The notes under the pieces were generated by a model. It was not told the DNA's origin. It searched no databases and saw only the letters and a program-made list of their open reading frames with translations. A stretch of 64,000 nt of DNA from Maribacter sp. 4G9 (GTDB lineage: Bacteria; Bacteroidota; Bacteroidia; Flavobacteriales; Flavobacteriaceae), in the NCBI RefSeq assembly GCF_002742265.1, contig NZ_MDGL01000032.1, forward strand, positions 85,361 through 149,360. The letters are read 5' to 3'. Positions 1 through 9,306 of this stretch are shown in pieces. The position numbers were made by a program, and so were the translations under genes. Position 1 is the stretch's first letter; every line of letters begins with the position of its first letter.

Positions 1-776
1 GGAATAGCGTTTCGCAAACCACCTCCTTGGATGGACGAAATCCTGAAATCAAATTCATTTCCATGGAACAATAATCGGTTCATGAGCTTATTGGCATTGC
101 CCAGACCCTTGTGGATATCCATACCACTATGTCCACCCATTAGTCCTTTTATAGAGATCCTTAAACCAACTTCCCCCGGGATTACCGGAGTCTGGCCATA
201 GGTTTTAGTGGCCGTAACATCAATTCCGCCGACGCACCCAATGTCAATTTCATCGTCCTCCTCGGTATCCAGGTTCAACAAAATTTCCCCTTGTAACAAA
301 CCACCCTTTAACCCAAAAGCCCCTGTCATGCCTGTTTCCTCATCAATGGTAAATAGGGCCTCCAAAGGCGGATGGGCAATATCCGTTGCCTCTAACAAAC
401 TCATGATGGCCGCCACACCCATACCGTTGTCCGCACCTAATGTTGTCCCCCTTGCTTTTACCCAATCGCCTTCTATATACATTTGAATTCCATCTTTCTC
501 AAAATCGAAGTCGGTTTCCGCATTTTTCTGGTGCACCATATCCAGATGGGATTGGAGGGTGATCATTTTTCTATTCTCCATCCCAACGGTGGCAGGTTTC
601 CTGATAATGACATTGCCAATAGCGTCCGTAAAGGTTTCCAGCCTTAGTGAGTTTCCAAACCCGACCATAAATTGGATCACCTTTTCCTCCTTTTTGGAAG
701 GTCTTGGAACCGCATTCAATCTTGAAAAATTTTTCCAAACGGTTTTGGGTTCCAACTTGAGTATCTGGTTTTCCAT
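1..776 (-). CDS. pepD: Aminoacyl-histidine dipeptidase PepD (M20 family), C-terminus cut by window edge
   Basis: Cytosolic di-zinc peptidase that cleaves Xaa-His and other dipeptides. The 258 visible residues match the PepD type of family M20. Metal ligands are in the expected order: HLD at 77-79, GADNG with Asp116, DEETG near 145-149 and LNLDTEE near 168-173. The PepD-specific stretch HSGMDIHKGLGNANKLMNRL follows at about 216-235. The start is the ATG at 776, where homology to the family begins. The C-terminal part of the catalytic domain lies outside the window. No Shine-Dalgarno is visible, as is common in Bacteroidota. The gene runs away from DUF3810, leaving a 392-bp intergenic region rich in repeats. 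Confidence 0.9.
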   Translation of the reverse strand, partial: MENQILKLEPKTVWKNFSRLNAVPRPSKKEEKVIQFMVGFGNSLRLETFTDAIGNVIIRKPATVGMENRKMITLQSHLDMVHQKNAETDFDFEKDGIQMYIEGDWVKARGTTLGADNGMGVAAIMSLLEATDIAHPPLEALFTIDEETGMTGAFGLKGGLLQGEILLNLDTEEDDEIDIGCVGGIDVTATKTYGQTPVIPGEVGLRISIKGLMGGHSGMDIHKGLGNANKLMNRLLFHGNEFDFRISSIQGGGLRNAI

Positions 777-894
777 AGGATTGAAAATTTTCAGTAAAAA
801 TACATACCATAAAGTAAATAACTCAAAAAGCAGGCCCAATAGTCGTTTCCATCAATCGATAGTATGCAAGTAAAGTTAAGCCTGGGAATATGAA

Positions 895-1080
895 ACCCTT
901 TGGCGGTGCCAATCAAATCCCTATTTTTGATGGTATGAAATGAGCACAAACAAATTTAATTTTTTGCATAACCACCGAAATAATAAGCTACCTCGGGGCG
1001 AGCCCACGAGGCATTCGCAGGAAACAAATTTTTAATTTCGAGGCAAGCCTCGGATTATAATACCCTTTGGCGGTGCCAAT
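895..1080. repeat. REP-like intergenic element: two hairpins between 19-bp direct repeats
   Basis: A perfect 19-bp direct repeat, ACCCTTTGGCGGTGCCAAT, occurs at 895-913 and 1062-1080. Between the copies lie two GC-rich hairpins in otherwise AT-rich DNA. The first is at 991-1011 (CCTCGGGG, loop CGAG, CCC, bulged A, CGAGG). The second is at 1039-1052 (CGAGGC AA GCCTCG). The two share the CCTCG/CGAGG core in opposite arrangement, the layout of a bacterial interspersed mosaic element made of paired REPs. No transposase is present in the window. Confidence 0.6.
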
Positions 1081-1120
1081 TAAATTTTTTGTGCGAAAGC
1101 GCAGCGGTTGATCTAAGCAG

Positions 1121-1161
1121 AAAATTTTTATTCACTTCATTTCCAATGAAATAAAAATTTT
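1121..1161. promoter_or_regulatory. Long AT-rich hairpin just upstream of the DUF3810 start
   Basis: The arms AAAATTTTTAT (1121-1131) and ATAAAAATTTT (1151-1161) pair. Inside them TTCATT (1136-1141) pairs with AATGAA (1145-1150) around a TCC loop, with a CAC bulge on the left side only. The structure ends 7 nt before the ATG at 1169. It could act as a terminator, or as a leader structure limiting initiation; nothing in the sequence decides between them. Confidence 0.45.
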
Positions 1162-1168
1162 TAAATAG

Positions 1169-2236
1169 ATGAAAATGTCCCTCAAAACTGTGATCGCGGT
1201 TTCTTTGATTCCCCAAATCATCCTTGTAAAATGGCTTGGTAAAAACACAGATTTCATAGAATCCTATTACAGTTTGGGCCTATATCCCTATGTATCGAGA
1301 TTCTTTAGGCTGCTCTTTGGATGGGTCCCTTTTTCCATTGGGGACTTGCTCTATTTCCTGCTTATTTGCATTGCCATTTTTTATGTATACCGACAATGGA
1401 GCTATATTAAAACACATAAGGTGAAGTTCCTAAGGGATGTTCTCATGATACTCTCCATTGCCTATTTGACATTTCATTTGGCCTGGGGTTTTAATTATTA
1501 TCGCAAACCGCTATCGGAGAAATTGGCATTGACGGAAACCAAGGATTATCAAGAATTATTGGACTTTACAGATCGACTTATCAACAAAACAAATTCCATC
1601 CAAGAATATATTGTTGGTGACACCCTCAATAAGGTAGACATTCCCTATTCCCAAGATGAAATGCTTCAAAAGAGTGTTGACGGCTATAAAGAGCTTGCCA
1701 AGGAGTTCAACTTTTTGGAATACCATCGTCCGAGTATCAAAACGTCCCTTTTCAGTACCGGACTGACCTATATGGGGTACGCAGGCTATCTGAATCCGTT
1801 TACCAATGAAGCACAGGTAAATGGCATTCTGCCAAATTTTAGGTTTCCTATAGTGGCCGGCCATGAAATAGGGCATCAATTGGGATACTCGGCAGAAAAC
1901 GAGACCAATTTCATTGGCTATTTGGTGACCTCAAAAAACAAGGACCCATACTTTCAATATGCGGCCTATGCCTATGTCTTGGGATATTGTCTAAGCGATG
2001 TACGCAGGGGAAATCCTGAGACTTTCAACCAAATGTTCCAAAAGCTCAATCCCGGGGTTCGGGCAAATTTTCAGGAAATGGCCCTATTTTGGGAACAATA
2101 TGAAAACCCCATGGAACCTGTATTTAAGTCCATCTTCAATTCCTTTCTGAAGGCGAATAACCAAACCCAAGGTATTCAGAGCTATAATGGTGTGGTTTCC
2201 CTATTGATAGCCTACCATAAAAAGTATCCGCTGTAA
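1169..2236 (+). CDS. DUF3810 domain-containing membrane protein, metalloprotease-like
   Basis: This 355-residue membrane protein belongs to the DUF3810 family. Hydrophobic segments lie near 7-22, 55-75 and 89-107, followed by a long extracytoplasmic or cytosolic domain. That domain carries the zinc-protease motif GHEIGHQLG at about 231-239 and a downstream SAENETNF that could supply the third ligand, as in gluzincins. Function is not established; a membrane metallopeptidase is a reasonable inference. An alternative start at the third codon (MSLKT) would change little. It is monocistronic, with hairpins upstream and the amidohydrolase gene downstream after a 216-bp gap. Confidence 0.85.
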   Translation: MKMSLKTVIAVSLIPQIILVKWLGKNTDFIESYYSLGLYPYVSRFFRLLFGWVPFSIGDLLYFLLICIAIFYVYRQWSYIKTHKVKFLRDVLMILSIAYLTFHLAWGFNYYRKPLSEKLALTETKDYQELLDFTDRLINKTNSIQEYIVGDTLNKVDIPYSQDEMLQKSVDGYKELAKEFNFLEYHRPSIKTSLFSTGLTYMGYAGYLNPFTNEAQVNGILPNFRFPIVAGHEIGHQLGYSAENETNFIGYLVTSKNKDPYFQYAAYAYVLGYCLSDVRRGNPETFNQMFQKLNPGVRANFQEMALFWEQYENPMEPVFKSIFNSFLKANNQTQGIQSYNGVVSLLIAYHKKYPL

Positions 2237-2452
2237 AAAGCAGAAATTTTTCTATTTATAACCTGGTATTATTACGACAAGCACTTAGTAATCTGATAAA
2301 ATTCTAAGTATAGGACCATCGAAATGATTTATTTACAAAAATTCCCATTCAAATATTTATTTCCCGATTTTCCAGTGTTAAAAAAAACCAAAATCAAGGG
2401 AAAGCAGCTATTAAACCTTAATTTTAGAAAGACTAATCAAACGAACTCAAAA

Positions 2453-5407
2453 ATGCAAAAAATTATTTTTTCACTATGCCTTTTTTGGTGTAGTGCCCTT
2501 CTCTTTTCTCAAGATTATTTCCCTGAAAATGAAGGCGTAAAGGCGAACAACAATAACTATACGGCCTTCACGAATGCCAAAATTTTTGTAACGCCTACAG
2601 AAGTTATTCAAAAAGGGACACTTTTAATTCAAAACGGAAAAATTGTCAACGTTGGCAGCTCCGTCAACCTGCCTCAAAATACCATTGTGGTGGATTTGAA
2701 CGGAAAATCCATTTACCCTTCCTTCATAGACGTTTATTCCAAATTTGGGGTGGAACAGCCAAAGCAAAGTGGCGGAGGTAGGCGTTCCCTACAATTTGAG
2801 CCTACACGAGAAGGTTTTTACTGGAACGACCATATCATGCCGGAAAACGATGCCATTAGCAGCTTTAAGTATAACGAAAAGGAAGCAAAGGAATTAATCG
2901 AGGCCGGTTTTGGGGCGGTAAATTCACATATTCATGACGGTATCGCAAGAGGTACAGGGGTACTAATTGCCCTGAACAATACAGGTACGGACGCCAATAG
3001 AATATTGGATGATAATTCCGCCCAATACTTTTCTTTGGAAAAGAGTGTTGCCAAACAACAGTCGTACCCAACTTCCCTTATGGGCGCATTGGCCTTGTTG
3101 CGACAGATGTACAGCGATGCCGATTGGTACGCGAACGGAAATGCATCCACTACGGACAGATCATTGGAAGCCCTGATCAAAAATAGAAGTCTTGTACAGA
3201 TTTTCGAGGCCAAGGACAAGGGCAACGTGCTCAGGGCCGATAAAATTGGGGATGCCACTGGTATACAATACACCATTTTGGGCGGTGGCAACGAGTTTGA
3301 GCGAATCGATGAAATTAAAGCGACCAATGCCAAACTGATCATTCCTTTGAATTTCCACGAAGCGTATGATGTATCCGATCCATATCAAGCGGGCTATGTT
3401 TCCTTGGAGGATATGCGCTATTGGAACCAGGCACCAACGAACCCCAAGGTTTTGGCGGAAAACGGGGTTTCTTTCTCCTTGACGCCTTACGAACTAAAAT
3501 CCATGACCAAATTCAAGGAGAACTTGATGAAGGCCATAGAATATGGATTGTCCAAAACAAAGGCCTTGGAGGCACTCACTACCATACCCGCAGAGATATT
3601 GGGGAAATCGGGCGAGCTTGGATCCCTAAAAAAGGGAGCGCATGCGAACTTCCTGATTACCTCCGGTGATATTTTTGACAAATCCACCACACTTTACGAA
3701 AACTGGGTCCAAGGCAATAAAAACATTATCAATGACAAGGACACAAAAGATATACGAGGTAATTACAGCCTAACGGCCCAAGGCAAAACCTATGATGTAT
3801 CCATAACCGGTGAAATAGCCAAACCAAAGGTCGAAGTAAAACAGGATACCCTAAAACTTACCTCCAAGATTTCCTATGACGGTGATTGGCTGACCTTTTC
3901 CTTTTCCACGGATAAAGGCGACAAAACCTACCGCATGATAGGACCGGTACTTCCAGAAACAGATGACCTCTCTGGCAGGTTACTATTACCTGATGGAACG
4001 GAGACCTTTTTCACGGCAACAAAAAAATCTGGGTTTGAAGAAAAATCCAAGAAGGAATCAGACAAATCGGATACCCCTAACGTCATGCCGGTAACCTATC
4101 CCAATGTAGGGTATGGCTATGCCTCCAAACCTAAACAGGAAAACGTATTGTTTAAAAACGCCACGGTTTGGACCAGTGAGGACGCTGGTATTTTGGAAAA
4201 TACGGATGTACTGGTTAAAAACGGTAAAATCGCCAAAATTGGTACCGATTTAGGTGCCGGTGGTGCCAAGGTCATCGATGCTACGGGAAAACATCTTACG
4301 GCCGGTATTATCGATGAACATAGCCATATCGCCGCATTGGCCGTCAACGAGGCCGGTCATAACAGTTCTGCCGAGGTAAAAATGGAAGACGTAGTAGATC
4401 CGGAACACATGGGTATTTACCATTCCCTTGCGGGAGGTGTTACTTCCATCCAGTTATTGCACGGTTCCGCCAATCCCATTGGTGGCCGTTCCGCCATTTT
4501 AAAGTTAAAATGGGGCGAGGAAGCAGATGGCCTTATCTACGATAATTCCCCCAAGTTCATAAAATTCGCCTTGGGTGAAAACGTAAAGCAGTCCAACTGG
4601 GACAGTCGTTCACGTTTTCCTCAGACCAGGATGGGCGTTGAACAAGTTTTCATGAACTACTTTCAACGCGCCAAGGAATATGACGAAAAGAAAAAAAGTG
4701 GACAAGCTTATAGATATGACGAGGAGCTAGAGGTACTGGCAGAAATCATAAATGGCGAAAGGTTCATTTCCTGCCATTCCTATGTTCAAAGCGAAATAAA
4801 TATGATGATGAAGGTTGCGGAAAAATTCGGTTTCAGAGTAAACACCTTTACGCATATTCTTGAAGGTTACAAAGTTGCCGATAAAATGGCCGAACATGGT
4901 GTGGGCGCAGGTTCATTTAGCGACTGGTGGGCCTACAAATACGAGGTGAACGACGCCATCCCTTACAACGCGGCCATCATGCAATCACAGGGCGTAACAG
5001 TGGCCATTAACAGTGATGACCGTGAGATGATGAGAAGGTTGAACCAAGAGGCTGCCAAAACCATCAAATATGGAGGGATGACGGAACTTGAGGCATGGAA
5101 AATGGTGACCATCAATCCTGCAAAGCTGTTGCACTTGGATGATCGCGTAGGAAGTATCAAGGAAGGCAAGGATGCCGACCTGGTATTATGGTCTGGCCAC
5201 CCCTTGTCCGTTTACACGAAAGCTGAAAGAACGATGATCGAAGGAACTACCTATTTCGATTTGAAAAAGGATAAAGCCCAAAGGGAAGCCATAAAAAAGG
5301 AACGCAACGAACTGGTGAAAATGATGCTCGAGGAAAAAGCGGGTGGTGGCAAAACCCAAGGCCCAAAACAAAGTGTAAAACAAATTTTCACTTGTGAAAC
5401 CCTTTAA
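2453..5407 (+). CDS. Exported double amidohydrolase; N-terminal half lacks the HxH metal motif
   Basis: The start is set at 2453 because the residues from there, MQKIIFSLCLFWCSALLFSQ, form a clear signal peptide; an upstream in-frame ATG at 2324 would bury it. The 984-residue protein holds two imidazolonepropionase-like amidohydrolase units. In the first the usual HxH after strand 1 is replaced by DVYSKFG, so it probably cannot bind metal. In the second the motif is intact (DEHSHIA), followed by HSYVQSE, THILEG and NSDD in the positions of the other ligands. The predicted site is periplasm or outer surface. The substrate is unknown. The next gene starts 28 nt downstream and encodes a related fold, so the two are probably co-transcribed. 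Confidence 0.85.
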   Translation: MQKIIFSLCLFWCSALLFSQDYFPENEGVKANNNNYTAFTNAKIFVTPTEVIQKGTLLIQNGKIVNVGSSVNLPQNTIVVDLNGKSIYPSFIDVYSKFGVEQPKQSGGGRRSLQFEPTREGFYWNDHIMPENDAISSFKYNEKEAKELIEAGFGAVNSHIHDGIARGTGVLIALNNTGTDANRILDDNSAQYFSLEKSVAKQQSYPTSLMGALALLRQMYSDADWYANGNASTTDRSLEALIKNRSLVQIFEAKDKGNVLRADKIGDATGIQYTILGGGNEFERIDEIKATNAKLIIPLNFHEAYDVSDPYQAGYVSLEDMRYWNQAPTNPKVLAENGVSFSLTPYELKSMTKFKENLMKAIEYGLSKTKALEALTTIPAEILGKSGELGSLKKGAHANFLITSGDIFDKSTTLYENWVQGNKNIINDKDTKDIRGNYSLTAQGKTYDVSITGEIAKPKVEVKQDTLKLTSKISYDGDWLTFSFSTDKGDKTYRMIGPVLPETDDLSGRLLLPDGTETFFTATKKSGFEEKSKKESDKSDTPNVMPVTYPNVGYGYASKPKQENVLFKNATVWTSEDAGILENTDVLVKNGKIAKIGTDLGAGGAKVIDATGKHLTAGIIDEHSHIAALAVNEAGHNSSAEVKMEDVVDPEHMGIYHSLAGGVTSIQLLHGSANPIGGRSAILKLKWGEEADGLIYDNSPKFIKFALGENVKQSNWDSRSRFPQTRMGVEQVFMNYFQRAKEYDEKKKSGQAYRYDEELEVLAEIINGERFISCHSYVQSEINMMMKVAEKFGFRVNTFTHILEGYKVADKMAEHGVGAGSFSDWWAYKYEVNDAIPYNAAIMQSQGVTVAINSDDREMMRRLNQEAAKTIKYGGMTELEAWKMVTINPAKLLHLDDRVGSIKEGKDADLVLWSGHPLSVYTKAERTMIEGTTYFDLKKDKAQREAIKKERNELVKMMLEEKAGGGKTQGPKQSVKQIFTCETL

Positions 5408-5435
5408 AATCCACTAATTGAAAATATATAGCAAA

Positions 5436-6728
5436 ATGAAAAACATACAACTACTCTTTCTGGCATTCATAATTTATGTGCCAAGTAAAGCCCAGCAAAC
5501 ACCTGCCCCAAAGCAGACAGAAGCTATTACCATCGAGGGCGCTACCGCCCATCTAGGAAATGGCGAGGTCATTGAAAGTTCCTTGATCATGTTCGAAGAG
5601 GGAAAACTTACCTTCGTTGGGGATTCAAAAATGAAGATTGCCAGAAAAGGTAAGTTAATCGACGCCACCGGCAAACATATCTACCCTGGCTTTATTGCGC
5701 CGGCCAAAACCTTGGGATTGGTTGAAATCAATTCAGTAAGAGCCACGAACGACCAGGACGAAATTGGGGAATTGATTCCCCATGTGCGCAGTTTAATCGC
5801 TTACAATGCAGAATCAAAAGTCGTGGAAAGTATGCGGCCCAATGGTGTTTTGCTTGGACAGATAGCACCTACCGGCGGGAGAATATCGGGCACGTCCTCC
5901 ATTGTACAGTTCGATGCCTGGAACTGGGAAGACGCCGCACTTAAAGTCGATGATGGAGTACATTTGAATTGGCCAAGAAGTTTTAGGCAGGGCCGATGGT
6001 GGATGGGCGAAGAAAGAGGATATAAACCCAATAAGGACTATGCAGAAGACGTTGAGACCGTTGTTACTTTCATTAAAAATGCCTCGGCATACGGAAAAGG
6101 AAGCCCTAAAGAGGTGAATCCCGCGTTTGCGGCCATGCATGGAGTTTTGAACGGATCTCAAAAAATGTATGTCTATGCGGATGGCGAAAAGGAAATTATA
6201 GATGCCGTAAACACGCTAAAGGCGAACGGAATCAAGGAAGTTGTTTTGGTAGGTGGCTATGAGGCCCACAAAATAACTGATTTCCTAAAAAAGAACGAGA
6301 TTCCCGTATTGGTCCAGTTTACGCACAACCTTCCTGTTTTTGATGACGATGATTATGACCTTCCCTATAAATTACCTAAACTATTGGTCGATGCCGGTTT
6401 GTTGGTGGCACTTCAAAACACTGAGGCTTCGAATTTTCAGACACGAAACTTGCCTTTTTATGCGGGCCAAGTAGGACAACAGGGATTGGACAAGGAAAAG
6501 GCTTTGCAGCTCATCACCGGGAATTCGGCAAAAATTTTAGGTATCGATGATAGCTACGGCACCTTGGAAGTGGGCAAAAGCGCTACACTATTTATCTCGG
6601 AGGGTGATGCCTTGGATATGCGTACCAACCAGTTGACCCATGCCTTTATCGATGGCAGGAATATTTCCTTGGAGACCCACCAAACCGAATTATGGAAACG
6701 ATATATGGGAAAATATGAGGGGGAGTAA
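5436..6728 (+). CDS. Exported amidohydrolase-like protein without metal-binding HxH
   Basis: The ATG at 5436 gives the signal peptide MKNIQLLFLAFIIYVPSKAQ and is preferred over the upstream in-frame TTG at 5418. The mature protein (about 410 residues) has the amidohydrolase composite-domain start (GNGEVIESSLIMFEEGKLTF) and end (GTLEVGKSATLFISEGDALD). The sequence after strand 1 reads YPGFIAPAKTLGL, with no HxH. It resembles the N-terminal half of the preceding gene. I infer a pseudoenzyme or a partner subunit of the upstream protein. A rho-independent terminator at 6813-6839 closes this two-gene operon. Confidence 0.8.
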   Translation: MKNIQLLFLAFIIYVPSKAQQTPAPKQTEAITIEGATAHLGNGEVIESSLIMFEEGKLTFVGDSKMKIARKGKLIDATGKHIYPGFIAPAKTLGLVEINSVRATNDQDEIGELIPHVRSLIAYNAESKVVESMRPNGVLLGQIAPTGGRISGTSSIVQFDAWNWEDAALKVDDGVHLNWPRSFRQGRWWMGEERGYKPNKDYAEDVETVVTFIKNASAYGKGSPKEVNPAFAAMHGVLNGSQKMYVYADGEKEIIDAVNTLKANGIKEVVLVGGYEAHKITDFLKKNEIPVLVQFTHNLPVFDDDDYDLPYKLPKLLVDAGLLVALQNTEASNFQTRNLPFYAGQVGQQGLDKEKALQLITGNSAKILGIDDSYGTLEVGKSATLFISEGDALDMRTNQLTHAFIDGRNISLETHQTELWKRYMGKYEGE

Positions 6729-6812
6729 ATCGTTTCTGAAACCGAAGATAAAATGGTACATTTAAGTCGATAGGTATCGACACAAACGGTTAGTGATTAC
6801 AACAACAACTAA

Positions 6813-6839
6813 AGCTCGATAAACTATCGGGCTTTTTTT
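6813..6839 (+). terminator. Rho-independent terminator after the amidohydrolase pair
   Basis: The stem AGCTCGATA (6813-6821) pairs with TATCGGGCT (6825-6833) with one wobble and an AAC loop. A run of seven T follows at 6833-6839. It lies between the amidohydrolase-like gene and the penicillin acylase gene. Confidence 0.85.
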
Positions 6840-6862
6840 ATGACCACAAGAAACTTTTAATT

Positions 6863-9262
6863 ATGAAAAAAATAATCTTAATGGTCCTTTTGACCGTAGT
6901 ATTTTCATGTAAAAAAACCACAACCTCAACGGAAGGTCTTCAAATAGAAGGACTGAAAGAACCTGTAGAAATTGTACGGGATGAATGGGGCATTAACCAT
7001 ATTTACGCCAAGAATCAGCACGACCTCTTTTTTGCCCAAGGATATGCGGCGGCGACGGACCGGTTGTTCCAGTTCGAAATTTGGCGCAGACAGGCGACAG
7101 GTACCGTGGCCGAAATTTTAGGGGAACGTGAATTAAAGCGGGATATTGGCACCCGCCTTTTTAAGTTCAGGGGCGATATGAAAACCGAAATGGACCTCTA
7201 TCATGGCGATGGAGAAGAAATCATTACCGCATATACGGATGGAGTGAATGCCTACATTGAGGAGGTATTGAAAAACCCCGATGAGCTTCCCATAGAGTTC
7301 AAGATATTGGACATACAGCCCAAAAAATGGACTCCTGAAGTGGTGATATCCAGGCACCAGGGATTATTGGGAAACATAAACGAAGAGTTACAAATAGGCA
7401 GGACGGTCGCAGCATTGGGTCCTGATAAGGCAAAGGAATTATTTTGGCTGCACCCGAAAGACCCGGATTTAACCCTGGATAAAAAAATAGATAAGGCATT
7501 GTTGTCCCAAGATATTTTGGAGCTTTATAATGCCTATAGAAAATCGGTGAGGTTTACCCCAGCAGACATACAGCCCGACTACAGAGGTCAGGAAATCGCT
7601 GATGTTTTTATTGAAAACCAGAAAAAAAACAGGGATTCCCTTTCCATTGGGAGTAATAACTGGGTGGTGAACGGCACCCTAACCAAGGATGGCAACACGT
7701 ACATGGCAAATGACCCGCACAGGACCATTGCAGTTCCCTCCTTGCGCTATATGGCACATTTGGTAGCCCCGGGCTGGAACGTAATAGGCGGAGGAGAACC
7801 AGAAATTCCCGGCATATCCATAGGTCATAATGAATATGGAGCATGGGGACTCACTGTTTTTGAGACCGATGGAGAAGACCTGTACGTCTACGAACTCAAT
7901 CCTGAAAATCAGAATCAATATAAGTACCAAGGAGCATGGGTGAACATGAAAACCGTACAGGAAACCATTAAGGTAAAGGGGCAAAAAGACACCATCGTTA
8001 ATCTACACTATACGCAACATGGCCCGGTAACACTTATCGATAAAGAACATCATGTAGCCTACGCGGTTCGTTGCGCCTGGTTGGAACCTGGTGGCTCGCC
8101 TTATTTGGCTTCCCTTAGGATGGATCAGGCCAAAAACTGGGAGGAATTTAGGGAAGCTTGTAATTACAGCCATATTCCAGGGGAAAATATGGTCTGGGCG
8201 GACAAACAAGGGAACATTGGATGGCAAGCTGTGGGCATCGCCCCTATCCGAAGAAATTTTAGCGGGTTGGTACCCGTTCCCGGGGATGGTAGTTATGAAT
8301 GGGACGGTTATTTGCCTATTATCGATAAACCGAACGATTATAATCCGGTTAAGGGCTTCATAGCAACGGCCAACCAGAATGTAACACCACCTGATTACGG
8401 ACATTGGGATGCCATTGGTTTTTCATGGTCCGATCCGTACAGGGGCAACAGGATTGAAGATGTCTTAAGTAATAAATCGGATTTTAACATTGAGGATTTT
8501 AAGGCCTTACAAACCGATTATCTTTCCTTACCTGCCAAGGAACTTCTACCCTTTTTGAAAAATATTACCTTGGATGGTAAATACGAGGAAGCCAAAACGA
8601 AATTAGAGGATTGGGATTTTACCTTGAATCCAAATTCAATACCCGCAGCCATCTACATTGCTTGGGAAAATTCGCTGGCGGAAATGATAGAAAATTTGGT
8701 CATCCCCGAAGAAGCAAAATCGATTGTAACCTCATTGCAACTTAAAACAATTATTGACTTTGTTTCACATCCTAAAATTGCATTTGAGGGCAATACAGAG
8801 CAAAACAGAAACGCTCTTATAGAGAAATCCTTTCAAAATGCCGTTGACGATTTGGAAAACAGATTGGGTCCCGATATGGAAAAATGGCAGTATGGCCAGG
8901 CAAAAAACAAACATATTTATATAGAGCATGCCTTGGGAAAGGTTGTCAACCAAGCCATGCGTGACACCCTTTTCAACCTAGGTCCTTTGCCCAGGGGAGG
9001 TAATGGTACCACGCCAGGTTCTACGGGAGGCAATTTGAACCAATCGAGCGGAGCCTCTTTCCGAATGATCATTAATACTGGGGATTGGGATGCCGCACAA
9101 GCTACCAATGGCCCTGGACAATCTGGAGACCCAGAGAGTCCCTTTTATAGCAATCTATTCGAACCTTGGGCAAAGGACCAGTATTTTCCAGTTCTATATT
9201 CCAAACAAAAAATTGACTCCGTTGCTGTTGAAAGAATGAATTTATTACCCAAAGGGAAATAA
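6863..9262 (+). CDS. Penicillin acylase family lipoprotein (Ntn hydrolase)
   Basis: This 799-residue precursor belongs to the N-terminal nucleophile amidohydrolases, which mature by self-cleavage into two subunits. It starts with an SPII signal and lipobox VVFSC (Cys16). The small-subunit region includes EWGINHIYA and the QGYAAATDRLFQFE block near 59-73. The autocleavage site and nucleophile are in SIGSNNWVVNG, with Gly263-Ser264 as the expected scissile pair. The C-terminal GGNGTTPGSTGGN and GPGQSGDPESPFY blocks fit the acylase family. Likely substrates are N-acyl compounds such as acyl-homoserine lactones or peptides, but specificity cannot be read. It is transcribed alone. Confidence 0.9.
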   Translation: MKKIILMVLLTVVFSCKKTTTSTEGLQIEGLKEPVEIVRDEWGINHIYAKNQHDLFFAQGYAAATDRLFQFEIWRRQATGTVAEILGERELKRDIGTRLFKFRGDMKTEMDLYHGDGEEIITAYTDGVNAYIEEVLKNPDELPIEFKILDIQPKKWTPEVVISRHQGLLGNINEELQIGRTVAALGPDKAKELFWLHPKDPDLTLDKKIDKALLSQDILELYNAYRKSVRFTPADIQPDYRGQEIADVFIENQKKNRDSLSIGSNNWVVNGTLTKDGNTYMANDPHRTIAVPSLRYMAHLVAPGWNVIGGGEPEIPGISIGHNEYGAWGLTVFETDGEDLYVYELNPENQNQYKYQGAWVNMKTVQETIKVKGQKDTIVNLHYTQHGPVTLIDKEHHVAYAVRCAWLEPGGSPYLASLRMDQAKNWEEFREACNYSHIPGENMVWADKQGNIGWQAVGIAPIRRNFSGLVPVPGDGSYEWDGYLPIIDKPNDYNPVKGFIATANQNVTPPDYGHWDAIGFSWSDPYRGNRIEDVLSNKSDFNIEDFKALQTDYLSLPAKELLPFLKNITLDGKYEEAKTKLEDWDFTLNPNSIPAAIYIAWENSLAEMIENLVIPEEAKSIVTSLQLKTIIDFVSHPKIAFEGNTEQNRNALIEKSFQNAVDDLENRLGPDMEKWQYGQAKNKHIYIEHALGKVVNQAMRDTLFNLGPLPRGGNGTTPGSTGGNLNQSSGASFRMIINTGDWDAAQATNGPGQSGDPESPFYSNLFEPWAKDQYFPVLYSKQKIDSVAVERMNLLPKGK

Positions 9263-9306
9263 TATATCATTAGTGATAAACATACACTATAAAGTAGTAA
9301 TGAACC

